Positions 12,501 to 25,520 are shown, counted from the stretch's first letter. The stretch is 64,000 nt of DNA from Bugula neritina (GCA_964035545.1 OZ037771.1:11235980-11299979); one strand, 5' to 3'. The notes: generated by a model not told the origin, from the letters alone. Numbers and translations: made by a program.

Positions 12501-15500
12501 CACAGGTACTGAATTACATGATCTCTATAGAGAGAAAGGTAAAGTCTATATTATAGGTGAGACAATACACACTATATTATAATGTGTTATGTTTTCACTA
12601 TCTCTTTTTACTATCAGCTAGAAGCTGTTTGCTTTGGAAGTAGTACTAGCTTGTTCTTTCTTAATTACATATCAAATGTGTACAAAGCCTATAATCATTC
12701 AGCACACAAAAGTGAAAGCAAACAGTTACAGCTTTAATGGCTGATCGAAACAGCTCCTTCTGATGTATTATTATAGTGAAACAGTTTCATTTGATTATGG
12801 CTACACTACGTTTGCTATATTTTTAGTAGAATGTCACAAAGATGTCTGTTAGATATTAGTATAGCAATGCAGGTAAAAATAGAAGTATTGCAGGTTAAAC
12901 TATTAGGTATAAGCAGGTAACACTAGCCAATCAGATCTTTTGTTAAATAAAAGTTTTTATGCACCAGTAGAGAAGATTTTATACCTGATGACCAAAAAAA
13001 TCTCCATCCTAAAACAGTTTCATAAATATTGTAACTCTATCATATGACCAGGTCCTTTCACCTTCATTATTAAGAGTTGAAGCATCATGTTTAGTGAAAA
13101 TAGATTTTTCAGAACTAATCAAAGCCACTTGTTTAGATTAATCTATAATTTATATTTGCACAAAGTTGTGTTACTAACTGCGTATTGTGTACCATATCAT
13201 ATTATGCATGCACTGTACTGTATAAGTAAAGTAGTAGTTGGTGTATATTTGTGATGCCTATTTACGCTGATCTATGCTGCTAAACACAGCTTATGCACTG
13301 AGTACGAAAGGGTAGCATATGTTAGCCGGGTGCTTATCGGTACAAAGTAGTATAATGAATATTTTATTATCAACAATGGATACATTTCTATCTAAACATT
13401 TGTGTATTAATTTTCTCGGGTCATTAGAGTTTTGTGAACGAATAATGTTATTAGACAAACAAGAGATTGAATGTTAGAGAACTTAATGAGGACTTGTGGT
13501 ACCAAGGGACCTTCAGTATTCCAAACATGGAGCTTTAAGAGCTCATTTAATAGACTGGGCTTTAGATTAATTGTGTTTGAGCAGAAGAGTTCTGATAACA
13601 TAATACTACCAGCAGGCCATGGTAACTCAGTCATACGCTGCCCATTATATGTTTATAATCTCTGCATTTTAGGTATAACCAGATTTTACACCAAGTTGGA
13701 AAATTATATGAACTACACACTATTTATTTGTGTTGAGTCTCTGCATGGAACATTTTAGTAGCAAGTTTAAAACTTTAGTTAGTGTCATCCAAGGAACAGT
13801 TTAAGTTCCTAGACAACTATAATACAAGTGTAAATAGAGGATGTTGGTTGTTATAGCGTTAGATACTCACCGTATCTCTGTCTGAGACGGTGAAAGAGAA
13901 AGCCTGTGTTCCAATGGGACTTCCCTCCGGTAGTGCAGCATTGTACGATGACTTAGAAAACTGCGGGGCATTTCCATTTGTTGCGACTATTTTTATAATG
14001 AGCGTGGCAGTTGTCTTTTTGTTCACATCATTTGCCTGCCATGCCTAAATATTTATATCCTGATATACATACTTGGTTTACAATGTGTGAGTAGAACTTC
14101 AATATTCAACATCTTTCAGCACATTTCTCAGGGAAGTAGGTGCAGTAATGGAGAAATTAAGAAAAGCCTGTTTTAGATTAGAAATGTAGCAAAAGAAATT
14201 ATGTGTTTAAAAAAATGTCAACCACGCCCCAAACCAAAATCTATAAAGAAATTTAAAGAACTAAAACTATCTCAATTTCTCCACTACTACTCCTAAATGT
14301 TCTCAGGGCTATACTAATCTATTATAACATACAGGCTACAGTATAGCTATCATGAGCCCACTATACTAAACACTTTCATTAAAAGGTGGTATAGTATTTG
14401 AGGTCATGAATACTAAATATGCCTCTTCAAATGCTCACTTTTCAACCTTATATAGGTGAGAGAGCACTTGAAATGTGAAAGGAAATTATAATATTACCAG
14501 CCCACTTGAGTTTGTTTTTAAAGATTAGTTGCCTAATAATCAACTTAAGGATGGTTCAAATATCAAAACATTCTTCATACACAAGGCAAAGGCAAGAAAA
14601 ACTCAAAGTATTTTCAGAATCCTTTATAACTGAGCCAAGACAAGATTACAGCATGCAGTTATATTAAAGCCAATTCATTACTTCACTTGTAGTTACACCA
14701 CCTTTTACTAGTAATACACCAATTCCCCACCCGTACATGCAGGTCGTGCTGTACTCCTTACCTTTGCTTGTAGTAGGTATCTGTTCCCTTTGACCATTCC
14801 AGCCACATCTCCCACGGTAACCATACCAGTGAACTTATCTACAGAGAAATACTGGTCACCTTCACCTTCTATAGAGTATCTGATTGGTGCGTTGAGAGTG
14901 TCTTGATCTCTGGCTACTAATTGAGCCACTACTGTATTCTACAATAATAATCATATATTTATTATTTGTATTTATTTATTGTAGAGTTTGTAGTGGTTTT
15001 TACACATTTCACATTTATATAGTAGTGACCTGCTTGGGTTTATGTAAAATTAGAACATGCTTATTGCTTTTTAATACACTATAACTGTAACGCACACCTG
15101 TTTTATACTATTTTAATATACTAGCTATTGTAGTACCAAGTTTTAATACACTACTGTAATATGCTGTTGTAAGACATAATACATGGTCATATTTGCAAAA
15201 AAATGTCCCGTGGTGATGATCTCCCAAAAAAAAACTAGTGAAATATACACATCTACGAGTATATGATATGTTGAGATGAGGTTTTGTTGCATAATGATGA
15301 CACAAGACAAGTTGGCTACAAGAAATATGATTCAGTAATTAACCAAAATGCACAGGTAAACCCAAATGCATCAGCCAACAATTTTGAATCATTTGCTTTC
15401 CATATTGAAGAGCAAATTCCTTACTCCTGTAACTAATAAATAAGGTGCAAAAATAAGCAATTATTGATCTGATGCCCCAACAGACAATTAGAAAGTAGAT

Positions 15501-18500
15501 AGCATTATTTTCTTAGCCTTCAAACAATAACAAGCAATTAATACGTGGAATTCTTACTTAAGTATGCATACCATTACACAGCAAATCAATCTAACAAAAA
15601 TGTTGTACAATCTTATCTATTGATGTATGATGGATACACAGAGTAGGTGATAAAAAGATCACTTATTGTTTAGCAATGAATTGAGAAGCAGTTTCGTCAA
15701 GCTGAGAGTAGGTGCTGTACTGGAGAGCTCATTGTTCTATGTTAGGTACAGTACAAAAGGCAAAACAATTGACCCTGTATACCTGCTGCCTTTATTGACT
15801 TTAGACAAATATTACCATACAGTTTGCTGAAAGAATTTTCCCTGGCAGCTTGCTGACAGCGATGCAATATTGTAACAGTGTAGGAAGAGTTTTGGGAAAA
15901 GATTTTAACGTCAATACTATGCGGTTCTATAATTGGACTAAATTTGCAGTTTTGTAAATTTTAAGTTGTAAGAGTCAAAAAAATTCAACTAGCCTTAATG
16001 TCTAATCACTTTCTAAAAGGTGCTCATACCACAATCTGAATTGAGAAATTATTCTGCTATTCTACAACACAATATGAATTTGGCTGGGGGTTCCGTAAGT
16101 CCACCCTATACTAGTACTAATGCTGAAGAGAAACAAAGTTTAGATATATTTTTCGGTAGGTTGTAGACCAGTGTTTGTTATCTGACTCCACAGACTATCC
16201 AAAATACAGCTATAGAACGTTCTATAATGCACTGCTCTATGAGCATTACTCCACCCAGAATGTCCTAGCACAATGTCCCACCAAAATGTTTCTTTATTCA
16301 TGTTAAACAAGCAGCTTACCAGCACAGAGTCCTCAAAGATAGAAACTGTGTACGTTGGCTGGTCAAACTCTGGACTGAGATCGTCCGCATCCTCTACAGT
16401 AACTGTTACTTCTGCTGTGGCCATCTTCTGGTTGACACTGCAGTTACGGCGATTTTGGCAATCCTGGTACAGTATATATAAACTTAAAAGCAACTTAGAC
16501 AGCTTATAAAATAAAGTTTAGAAGAACAGTTTAAAATGTATCAATAGAAATTTACTTTGTTGTGTTTTTAACTATGATAAATGGCAGCCAAACTTTAACA
16601 GATGACTTCACATTTATTCTTTTAGTGCTATCTCCAATAAAACTGCAATTTATTACCAATTTTAATTTCAGTGAAATTTCATTCAACTTTTTCTTTACTT
16701 TTGATTTAGTGATAAAAGTTCATGGTATTTGTCATTGTCACATACTTTTGCTATGACTGCCAGCTTATACACCTGGGCACTTTCATAATCCAGTACTCCA
16801 TTCAGTGTGATGGCTGCTTTACCTCCAGCTGCTGTTTCTATCTTGAAAAGACTCTGAAAAGAAATTTTAAAAATTTGTCATCTAAATAGAAGAATATTTG
16901 TACTCTGCAATATCAAATTTAAATGTTTTTATTTTTCAGCATGCAATCCCCAATAGTTTTTAGCTTCTATAAAACCAAGAAACCTTAAAGTTTAAAAACT
17001 GCTTCTGTTAATAGATTCTATGTTCAATGTCTGGGGGCAACCAAGGAGCTGTTTCATTTAACCATAAAATTTGTTAATTTACTTTCTAGGTCTTTGTAAA
17101 AACAGAGCTTTAATAAGGTTATCAGTGCGAAATCACTTGGACATTAAGCTGGATTGTATTAATGCCCCAGGCCTTAAAACTACTGAAAGCTTAATTACTC
17201 TAAATTAGATCATGTGTAATGAGGCCTGGAGTTGAATGACATAACTGTATGGCTATTAAAACAATTTCACTTGACACAAAAGAAGCATCTTAAATGAAGT
17301 GAGAAAGTGAAAACTGACTTCAGACAAAATCTGGGAAAATATTATTCTACACTCATTAGAACTACTTATTTATAACATAACTTCTTCATAGGAGTCCTTA
17401 TAAAAAAGGTTCATCTAGTAGTAATAAACGAAGTTATTCATAGACATACAAACAATAGGGTACATTAAGAAGTTTGACCGCAGACTTTTAGCAAAGTATC
17501 ACGACAGCTGCAGGTGAGAATTCAGATGGATAAGGTCACGAGCTCAAGTACCTACCGAGTATTCTGATGCTTGCAGCTCATAAATTATAAAAGCATTCTT
17601 GATGTCGTCATCATCTGCCTCAACCAATGAGATCTGTGTACCAATTATAGCTGCCTGCAAATACCAAACAACTACAGATTAGATCAACAGCTCATTTAAC
17701 ACAGAAAGGCTTTATTCAACAGCTAGTTAACTGATAACTTGCATGGGGGTGAGAGAGAGGGGTGTCGCAGAGACAATTTAGCAACTGGGGGAAAGGGGGA
17801 ATCTTTTGATTTAAGCATGTCCTGAGAAAATATGAATTGTGCTGTTTGATCCTGGGTTAAGTAGCAGAATTTCCATATTTCCTGTCTAATTAGAGCTGAA
17901 AATGGCACGTTAAATGCATAGTTCTCACATTCACCATGATAGATTAGCACTAATTAGAGTGAACTGGTTAAACATTCTAGAAAGATATTGCGAATTTATT
18001 AACATGATTATTAATAGTCGTTAAATAGTCGAGTGTGATAATGACTTCAAGTGAAGCTTGCAGATATTTTGAATATGCTATAATCTCACTGTTGAAGAGA
18101 AGAAATCAATAATGAGGTGTATTAAACAGGGCAGGCCTATTTCATGAATGGGATGAAACGACAACAATGACAATTCTACTTAATGACAAACACTAATCAG
18201 CGGAAACTAGCATTTTATATGTTTAAAAGTATTGTCTGCTTTTTGCTTAGAAGTTACTGTAAAGACAATATGACTGCAGTGAAAACAATTGCTCTTTTAT
18301 GTAAGACAGTGCTACCGGGCTTGTGTCGAACAATGCTGTCCGATACAAGCTTTTTGTTGTCGGTGACATACAGCTTTCAGTGCACTTTGATCAATTCTAT
18401 CAAATGTTTGTGACGTTCAATGTCTCTGAAACTTAAGTCAATGTTTATCCAACATTTTATTCAAAACACAAGTTTTGTTCCAGTCATTTCATTAGCAGCT

Positions 18501-21319
18501 ATTTATTTTTATTATAAACTTGAAGCTGATCTACAAATTAGGGCTCGTCTTTAATACTCTGATGATATCATCCAAAACATGCCTTTTAGCTGCTTTGAAT
18601 AATAATTAAAAGTTTATATAACTTTTACTATGCTTATGCATCAATGGAATAAATTTCAATGACATTGTTAGAATGAGTCATATCCAGTCCCAGTTATTTT
18701 GTCATTCAAGTAAAGCAAACTAAATTCTGGATTTACATATAAATCTGGGTGAAGTAACGACAAGTAAACATGTCAATGCGGAGCTGCCAGCTGCCCTTAA
18801 CCATTGTAGTTGATTGCACTCAATGCAACACGATTATTACCTCTTTCAGCAAAGCTGACAGGTTGCAAAGTTTAGCATAAACAAACTTATGTCTTATGTC
18901 TAAGTTTAACACAAGAAGGCATTTTAAGAATTAGTTGACAGGATTTACAATTCCGGTGTTTCAATAGGAAAACATATTAATACAGAAAGTCTGCAGGATC
19001 TAGATAAAAGATATAAAAGCATTAAACATGCAAATAGCTGAGTTCTCATACCTCCGAGATGCTTGCTGAGTACTGATTGGTTGGCTTAAAGGTTGGCGCA
19101 AAATCATTCACATCCTTTAATTCAAACTCTACTTCAATCTGGGAAAGAAATTAATATAACAATTAATAAAGAAGTACAAAACGACATTTAGATAGCTTAT
19201 TTTATTACAAAACTCATCAGTAATTCCTATATTTAGGCAACAAACCACAATTGAATACCATAAATATCATACAGGTATATACAATATTTTATCAAAGTCA
19301 TTGAGGAATTGCAAAGAGGGTGGAGGCAGAGAGGAGTGACTTACTTCCAATGTGGGTCCATTCGTGTTCATACACTCGAGGATCATGAGCTGCAGAGGGT
19401 TGAGTCCCTGATCTATATCAATCCTTGAAGTCACGACTAATGAGTTGTTTGAAGAAATATAATCAAAGTAGGGGTTTGGATCAACAACCTCCACCTTTGC
19501 TATTGACTCTGGGTTCACAAAATTCAAACTTCCAACCACAGTTCCTATAAAAACAGTAGATAAATAGTTCTAGTGTTTGTGACAGTAGAACCTCTGTATA
19601 AACAGCAGATGTAAGGTTATAATTATAGTATTAGTAAAGACATACTAAAAACATAAGGGGCAAAAATTGATAAGATTTGTTTATTTTAGACGCAGTCAAG
19701 TAGAATCCAGGCCTGTGATATAATTTTTATTGTCTGTAGCCACAGTTTGAAAAGGCCAAGTGCAGTTAATAAAATCTTGACACATCTCAACTCTAAATAA
19801 ACAATGCAAACACTGCCCATTTGTTTAGCAGTCTTGTAAAAGGGTACACTTGTTGAATTATCAGGTGCTTATCTACAAAACTGATTTAATAACTGTTTAC
19901 CTATCTCAGTCTCCTCATTCACTGTAATTGTAGTAAAGAATGCACCATCATCCACCTCGCACGTGCTAGAAGGCCTTATAATACCTGCAAAGAAAGCGAG
20001 ATATAGGTTGCACAACAATGCATGTATAAAAGCTTTCAAAAGATTTGTGTACACAAATTATATACATTAAGTTATAATGGTTTATAATTTAAAGCTATGA
20101 ATACATTCATAAGCACAGATATTAATGCTAAAATAACAGGAAATGTTATTTTAACACCACTTAATGTTCAAATTAACAATGCAAACTTAGTAATTCGACA
20201 ACCTTCGTGTTTTCTTTTCATGTATCATTTCAGTTTAGGCTAGCTGTTGATTACAACAACTGCTTCTGAATATTTTAGCTCGAAGTCGATAAACAAAGTT
20301 ACAGAACCGCTGCTTTCACTTTTACAAAATACTCAAATATAATAATTTTATAAAGCTGATATAAATCTCCTGTTTGGTATACTTATTTGCATTTAGTTTG
20401 TGTCAAAATGATTATTAGTTCTAATCCTCTGTTTAGTTCATTGATTTTAGAATGAAGCAAACAAAAGTGTTTAGTTGAAAAGTTAGAAATCAAGTTACTT
20501 ATGCATGCAGCCTTTAAATATATACACAGCATCTCCTACCACCAACAACTGAACTTATGGTTCTAGAGAAAGTCTGCAGTCATGGATAAACACGACGAGT
20601 TGGATGAATGAAATTGATCAGTTGTTGATTGGGTTAAGAAAAGGTATCGGTCTAATTCATACACAGTCTCACAATAGAATACCTCAAACTCAATTGTAGT
20701 CTTCAAAAATAAACTTTATGAAAATGTTGATAATTGATAATGAAAGTGAATAAAGGAGCCACACGAGTCTAGGTGCAAATGAAAGTGATATCTTCTTGTA
20801 TTGAGCAGTCTGTAGATAAAGCTTTACATTGAGTGTTAGAATTGACAGAAGTCGGATTGATGCATTCTGATCAAATCTTTCTAAAATAGTTATTTGACAA
20901 GCATCTAAAGCTTAAAAACTTGATGCAGTCTTTAGCAAAATCTTCATACTCGCTGTTTTGTTGAACTGTTAAACTGCTAGTCCTACTTAGGTTTTTTTAT
21001 TGTCACTTTGATTAGTTGCTTATAGTTGAGTTTTCGATTTATCTGTAGTTATAATTATAAAATTTAATAAAAATATGTTTCATAGTCATAAAGTTTAAGA
21101 TGAATAAATGTATACTACTTTCAAAGAAATACTGGTTGAAGGTAGGCATATTCCATTTCTCATAACCCTTAAATATTAAACAGAAAATCTAAAATCTAAT
21201 GAAAATTCCGAACCAAAAAATTAACCTTCAACTTTTTCTCCAACAAATGATGGTCAATACTTACAGCAGAGGTAAAATGAGATGATCCATAAGTAGCCAG
21301 AGTAAGTCTTTTGATGCAT
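4108..21319 (-). CDS. Atypical five-repeat cadherin, single-pass membrane protein
   Basis: Nineteen coding exons join in one frame to about 951 residues plus a stop. The order is a signal peptide (about 1-24), five cadherin repeats (about 25-545), one membrane span (about 571-595) and a 355-residue cytoplasmic tail. Exons: 21265-21319, 19901-19984, 19345-19544, 19052-19138, 17556-17654, 16746-16853, 16320-16463, 14762-14938, 13871-14044, 11893-11960, 10072-10165, 9261-9386, 7955-8025, 7364-7518, 6878-7025, 6378-6599, 4715-5411, 4291-4317, 4108-4227. Cadherin repeats bind calcium between domains and mediate adhesion or signalling at the cell surface. The tail shows no classical catenin-binding signature and there are no EGF or laminin-G modules, so it is not a classical cadherin, Fat, Dachsous or CELSR. 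The cysteine-bearing first repeat is loosely like protocadherin-15 or cadherin-related proteins, but I do not assign a family. The start and the last two exons are the least certain parts. Confidence 0.88.
6007..6301. repeat. About 23-bp tandem array in a cadherin intron
   Basis: About a dozen copies of a unit built on TAGTACTCAGTACTACCA, itself partly palindromic, become more regular toward the right. It is the only clear minisatellite within the cadherin gene, in the intron between exons 16 and 17. Confidence 0.9.
6878..7025 (-). CDS. Cadherin exon 15: juxtamembrane stalk and transmembrane helix
   Basis: A polar Ser/Thr/Asn-rich stalk (SSGDNSNTSKQSKDK) precedes about 25 hydrophobic residues (VIYIIAGIAGFLLILVALLV) and a basic stop-transfer end (CFIKR). 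This fixes the topology as N-terminus outside, single pass. Confidence 0.95.
7364..8025 (-). CDS. Cadherin exons 13-14: membrane-proximal repeat (EC5)
   Basis: Exons 7955-8025 and 7364-7518 follow on from exon 12. They encode AIDKDT, FRIDDTGEITL and YLINVQAMD, ending with VVEIILDIP. The closing linker has no acidic calcium motif, as expected for the repeat next to the membrane, which has no following domain. LDRE is replaced by APMSEYKS. Confidence 0.9.
9261..11960 (-). CDS. Cadherin exons 10-12: fourth repeat (EC4)
   Basis: Exons 11893-11960, 10072-10165 and 9261-9386 complete EC4. They give EQLTFSLLN, then SALDYETTGEYSAVVAVSDG, then FISIINDNDHNPEF. This is the best-preserved calcium-binding set in the protein (PEG, DRD, LDYE, DNDHNPEF). 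The introns between them are long (about 1.7 kb and 0.7 kb) and hold nothing recognised. Confidence 0.92.
11961..13870 (-). other. Long cadherin intron, nothing recognised
   Basis: Intron 9 of the cadherin gene. Open frames on both strands at 13407-13758 have no splice context or family resemblance. Other cadherin introns longer than 300 bases (5412-6377 apart from its array, 7519-7954, 8026-9260, 9387-10071, 10166-11892, 14939-16319, 17655-19051, 19985-21264) likewise show no gene. Confidence 0.6.
13871..14938 (-). CDS. Cadherin exons 8-9: third repeat (EC3) and start of EC4
   Basis: Exons 14762-14938 and 13871-14044 are phase 0. They encode the ARDQDT calcium motif, FSVDKFTGMVTV, and a linker reading VATNGNAPQF. 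That linker keeps the APQF end but has lost the acidic residues of the usual DxNDNxPxF. The LDRE motif is also absent in this repeat. The second exon continues into EC4 with ALPEGSPIGTQAF and SDRDT. Confidence 0.9.
16320..17654 (-). CDS. Cadherin exons 5-7: second repeat (EC2) and start of EC3
   Basis: Exons 17556-17654, 16746-16853 and 16320-16463 are all phase 0. They hold the EADDDD acidic motif, LDYES (equivalent of LDRE) and VYKLAVIAKD, and close with the linker EDADDLSPEF. Just before the last strands is DCQNRRNC, two cysteines five residues apart, an unusual small loop for a cadherin repeat. The final exon runs on into EC3 as far as SIFEDSVL. Confidence 0.9.
19052..19984 (-). CDS. Cadherin exons 2-4: first cadherin repeat (EC1)
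   Basis: Exons 19901-19984, 19345-19544 and 19052-19138 encode the mature N terminus and EC1. EC1 starts with TCEVDDGAFFT and ends with the calcium-linker motif DVNDFAPTF. One cysteine is near the start (TCEVDD) and one is in a late strand (LECMNTN), spaced so they could form an intradomain disulphide. It lacks the N-terminal tryptophan used for strand swapping by classical cadherins. Phases across the three exons agree. Confidence 0.88.
21265..21319 (-). CDS. Cadherin exon 1: start codon and signal peptide
   Basis: The ATG at 21317-21319 opens an 18-codon stretch with a hydrophobic core (GYLWIISFYLCC), typical of a secretion signal. It is followed by a consensus donor, GTAAGT. It ends in phase 1, exactly what the next exon needs, and joining completes a Cys codon before IIRPSS, with a likely signal cleavage around there. 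The exon was found by searching upstream for a phase-compatible signal peptide, so it rests on composition, splice strength and phase. Untranslated upstream exons cannot be seen. Confidence 0.72.
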
Positions 21320-24300
21320 TGTCTCCCCTGAACTGTGTCACAAGGTCATTTGGGTCTTTCAGTTATATCTATAACAACTATCATTAGTAAGCTTTTGTTT
21401 AAAGGTAACTTTAATAATACTACATAATACTGCGTGTTATAGAATGTTATATACTGCATTTATTAGATGCTACTATATAGTATGTGGGTTCTATGGTGGG
21501 TATATAATAGCACCAGTTGGCTAGTGTTACTGTTTAGCAGAGAACTTTAATTTTAATCTCAAATCTGAGGCATTTTAAATGTTTGCAAAAAGTTTTAAAT
21601 GATTAAATCAAATGTTTGCTAAGGAACTAAACAATTCTCAAATAACAGAAAACAAAAAGCTAATATTATAACAATATGTTTGTAGAATGTAATTGAATCG
21701 GGCATGACACCAGTTGAATTGTTGCCTGGCCTAGTAGCTCTCACAGGGTGTGACGTTTCTTCAATTTCAGAGCTCTTAGAAGTGCATATATAGCATAGTT
21801 ACAAGAGTCACATTTTACTGAAGGTCTAGCATGCATGGATTTACTTGACGAATTGTCATTTTCTCAGAGTAACCAGAATCTGTATTATAGTAGTCCAACA
21901 ACTTCCATATGGTTTATTTTTAAATGCAGTTACTCGAAATTATCAAGGAGTTAAACAATAGGTTATAGCTGTAAATGCATGGCCTAAATACTCGCAGAGA
22001 TGCAAAAAGTCTAACCAGTTGTATTTTTAATTACTTTACAGCTTTCTTAGATACAATTATAGATTTTTATAGCATCATGATTAATTAAGACACTTGATAA
22101 AAATCTTCGTTTGTGCATTTTATACATGTATTCTTTATAAGGAATTCACAATCACATCTGTTAAGCAGTTAGATGGGTTATCATTCTCTAGCCCAATGAA
22201 ATGTAACACTAGATGTGGTCTGTGGGGTCCCAAGTCTAATTAAACATGGGACTTCTTCATACTATCACTGAGCCTTTTAAATTAACATATCCTAACTTCA
22301 TCTTTACATCTGTTATAACTTTGATGACTACATTACCTTCTGGCCCAGCTTGCTAATATATTCTTAGCTGCTATTTTCATGTTTTATGGTAGAATAAAGA
22401 AATGAGTTGATTATAACTACTCAAAATTTAAAATAGTTTTCATATATACCAACAAGCCGGCCCTTTCTGCGATTTGGCCATACCAAAGAGCTATTAGTAT
22501 ATAGTAAAAAGGTCTAGAAGCCCTAGACTATGACTAACCAAAACTGGAGTAAAAAAGAAAACTTTTGATTTTAAAAGCCGATTAGAAATAATGCATGTGG
22601 ATCAGTTTATATCATGTTGTAAACTACTTAACCACGAACATCAGCAGTGTTGACTAGGAGAAGCAGAACAAAAATTCTAGTCGAATAATTGCATTTCTTC
22701 AAATGGGAAACAAGTTGATAATAACGGGTGAAGTTACTTGTTGGTGGATCTGACAAAGCAGAGGTTCAACAGGTTGGAGGAAGACATTGATAAACATGGT
22801 AAATCTAACATACCATGCATATACAATTAAAAGTAGAAGACAAGATGAAATGGTCTAATAGCTGATGTATTGGCCTCAAACTCTCACTTTCACTATGCAT
22901 TAAAACACTAATGTATTCAATTTAGATATGAAATACACATCTGTATTTTAATATGCATATATAATTGTGATGTTGTGACATTTATGATACTGATTATTGT
23001 AGTATACATTTGGGCGGTGTATAGGTTTAGCTAGAATTATTTTAAATAAATTACCAAGTAAATCGCGTTGCTAATATTGATACAATATTAAATGTAAAAA
23101 TACTGGGCGGTAAAGTAAAGTCTCGATAAAAATGTTAATATTTGAAGTTAAACTTGGGCTAAGCCTACTAAAATTTGGACTTATCACCAAGAGGCACTGC
23201 GTACAAGAACTCAGCCTATATGTGTGTTGAGGAAATTATCCCATCACAAGAGCTGCAACAATGCTGGGTCTTTACTCACCCGTGCCTACCACAGAATGCC
23301 ACCAACTATTTTAGGATGTGACACCCAAATTTCAGAGAACAAAAACAAAGATGATACATGTAGCCAAAAGTTGAATTAGCATAAAAACTACATATAGTAT
23401 GTCAGCCCGTACCTTTTTGTATATTTGAAATTCTTTAGACTACGTAACCAAGGTATATCTAAAAAAGAAGGAATAAAGTTTAATTTATGCTCTAAACTTA
23501 CTGCTTATATTTGAGATATTGCTTATAAATTAGAACACAAGTAGTTCCAATATAAAGTTTTAAATAATACGCAACTTTCTCTATCCAGTTAAATTTAAAA
23601 ACAAAATATAGCAATTAGTTGAACAAATGCATGATAAAGCTTTATATTTATTTTAAATAAAGCCCACCCTTTAGTCTCATATATATCTGTGGCAACAGTT
23701 ATTAAGCAAACATATTCTAATATGGAATGTGGGTAGGATGTCACTTGAGAGGTGACACAACATTACACAAGCTGACAGCACAATACATGAACTACTCACC
23801 AATTAAAGTGCAGCTTATTGCAGGACACTGAAATATTAGAGTTCATATCTTATCCTCTCATAGGTAATCCTTGAAATAATTTCAACAGTAAACTTTTAAC
23901 AATACTATAAGTGATGATGAATATCGAGACACCCACTGGCAAATGATCCCCTATAGTGTGGGCTTATAGAATTTCATTGTCACCAAGGCGAGTGTTTCAT
24001 AGGCTCATTAGTTGCGTTGAAGGAGTGCTTCACAGACCTGTCATACGCTGATTAATAATTACAGACCTGCCAATATATAAGTACTATGGTGAATGCGTTA
24101 ATACTCATTAAATAAGAAATATAGTGCCCGGAACTAGTATGTTGCTGGTCTATTTACAAACTATGAAGAATTATAATAATGATCTCAGCAATCTTTAGTA
24201 TATGTATTGTATAATTACTATCAACAATATTGTCAAAGCCAGGCTTATTTCTGTCACTAGGTGTAGCTTTTGAGGTGCTGTTTTGTGTCAATATGAAAAC

Positions 24301-24655
24301 TCCACTGATGAGTATTTGTTATTGATTAGTTGAAAACATTATATAATATAAAGCTGTAAAAACTATTGTATATATATACTTCTCAAGCACCAAGCCCATG
24401 AGTGAAATTAACACACCAAATTCAAAAGCCAAATGGCTGTAATAGCTTACCTTATACTGTGTTTACATGTGTGATATTATATAGCAACTCACTTATACTT
24501 GCAATATTGTGCAACTCTGTGTGTATATCAAGATTGTTATGTAACACTTATCTTTGGACATTGTGTACTACAGTTGAATGCACTCATTAAATTGTTTTTA
24601 GACAGTAATATTAATACTTAACACTTCTTTCAGGATGCATAGAGTATTTTACCTT

Positions 24656-24689
24656 TTGGGTTGGGTTGGGTTGGGTTGGTTGGGTGGAA
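24656..24689. repeat. Short (TTGGG)n simple repeat
   Basis: Five to six GGGTT-like units sit in a row. It is too short and of the wrong unit for an animal telomere tract (TTAGGG). Confidence 0.85.
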
Positions 24690-25324
24690 CTTAAACCATT
24701 ACCATATCTCACACATCACTCCCTTTTTATTTAAGCCTTTTAGCTAAATATAATACTTAATATGGTAACTGATGAACTATATGTATCTATAAATTGTCTA
24801 TATATATTCTAAATCTTGATATTTAGTCAATGACAGGTCCTGACAGCTAGCATTGAGTAAGGCACGAGCTTGCTGTTGGGTAATTCAAAGTATTTTAATA
24901 AAAATTCCAGTAGCCAATCATCATTTCGATATCATTGAATGACTATAATTATAGCAGTCATTTTTTTAGTATCTAATATAAAGCTAAATAAGGATTTAAA
25001 ATATGCAACAACTTTAGCTACTAGATGAATGTGCCCACTCACCAATGTTATTAATTGCGTGTGTGTCTTGTAAAGAAGCATTGTGTACTTTAACATGATC
25101 AAGTACATTTAAGTCACTTCAAGTTGATTTCACTGACTTAAAATTACATGTGAGTTATAAAATATAACACCAAAGGGGCTACTGGGCAATCTTTACACTC
25201 CACCCAATCCAGTTCTCAAGAACTCCAATGGCCAATCTACTATAACTACTTCAGTCTTCAGGCTCTCCTGGCTATTCAACTTTCTTAGAGTACTATCACA
25301 CTACACTAAAGGCCAGGATAGCTT

Positions 25325-25405
25325 GAAAAACAATTGCCCCCACTGGGATTTGAACCTGAGACCTCCGGCTTGCAAACAGGGGTGCTAACCATGTGCTAAA
25401 AGGGC
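25325..25405 (-). repeat. tRNA-like fragment, probably a SINE head
   Basis: On the minus strand there is TGGTTAGCACCCC followed by GGTTCAAATCC, resembling RNA polymerase III A and B boxes and the T-arm of a tRNA. The segment between (TTTGCAA as a possible anticodon loop) has a stem that pairs poorly, and no clean acceptor stem is seen. It is more likely a tRNA-derived SINE remnant than a working tRNA gene. Confidence 0.5.
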
Positions 25406-25428
25406 TACTGAATGCTCTCAACACTACC

Positions 25429-25520
25429 TGACTTGATTAAGACTCAACATGACTTGATTAGGACTTAACATGACTTGATTAGGACTTAACATGACTTGAC
25501 TTGACTTGTTGTGACTTCAG
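25429..25520. repeat. Tandem repeat, about 25-bp unit
   Basis: Three copies of a unit containing ACATGACTTGATTAGGACTT are followed by shorter GACTT reiterations. Confidence 0.8.

Noticed and set aside
13407-13758. Overlapping open frames on both strands within a cadherin intron
   Set aside because: Exons 9 and 10 of the cadherin join in phase without them, and neither frame resembles a known domain.
24656-24689. Interstitial telomere tract
   Set aside because: The unit is TTGGG, not TTAGGG, and only a few copies are present.
25325-25405. Functional tRNA gene
   Set aside because: The A/B-box-like parts are present but the anticodon stem pairs poorly and no acceptor stem was found.
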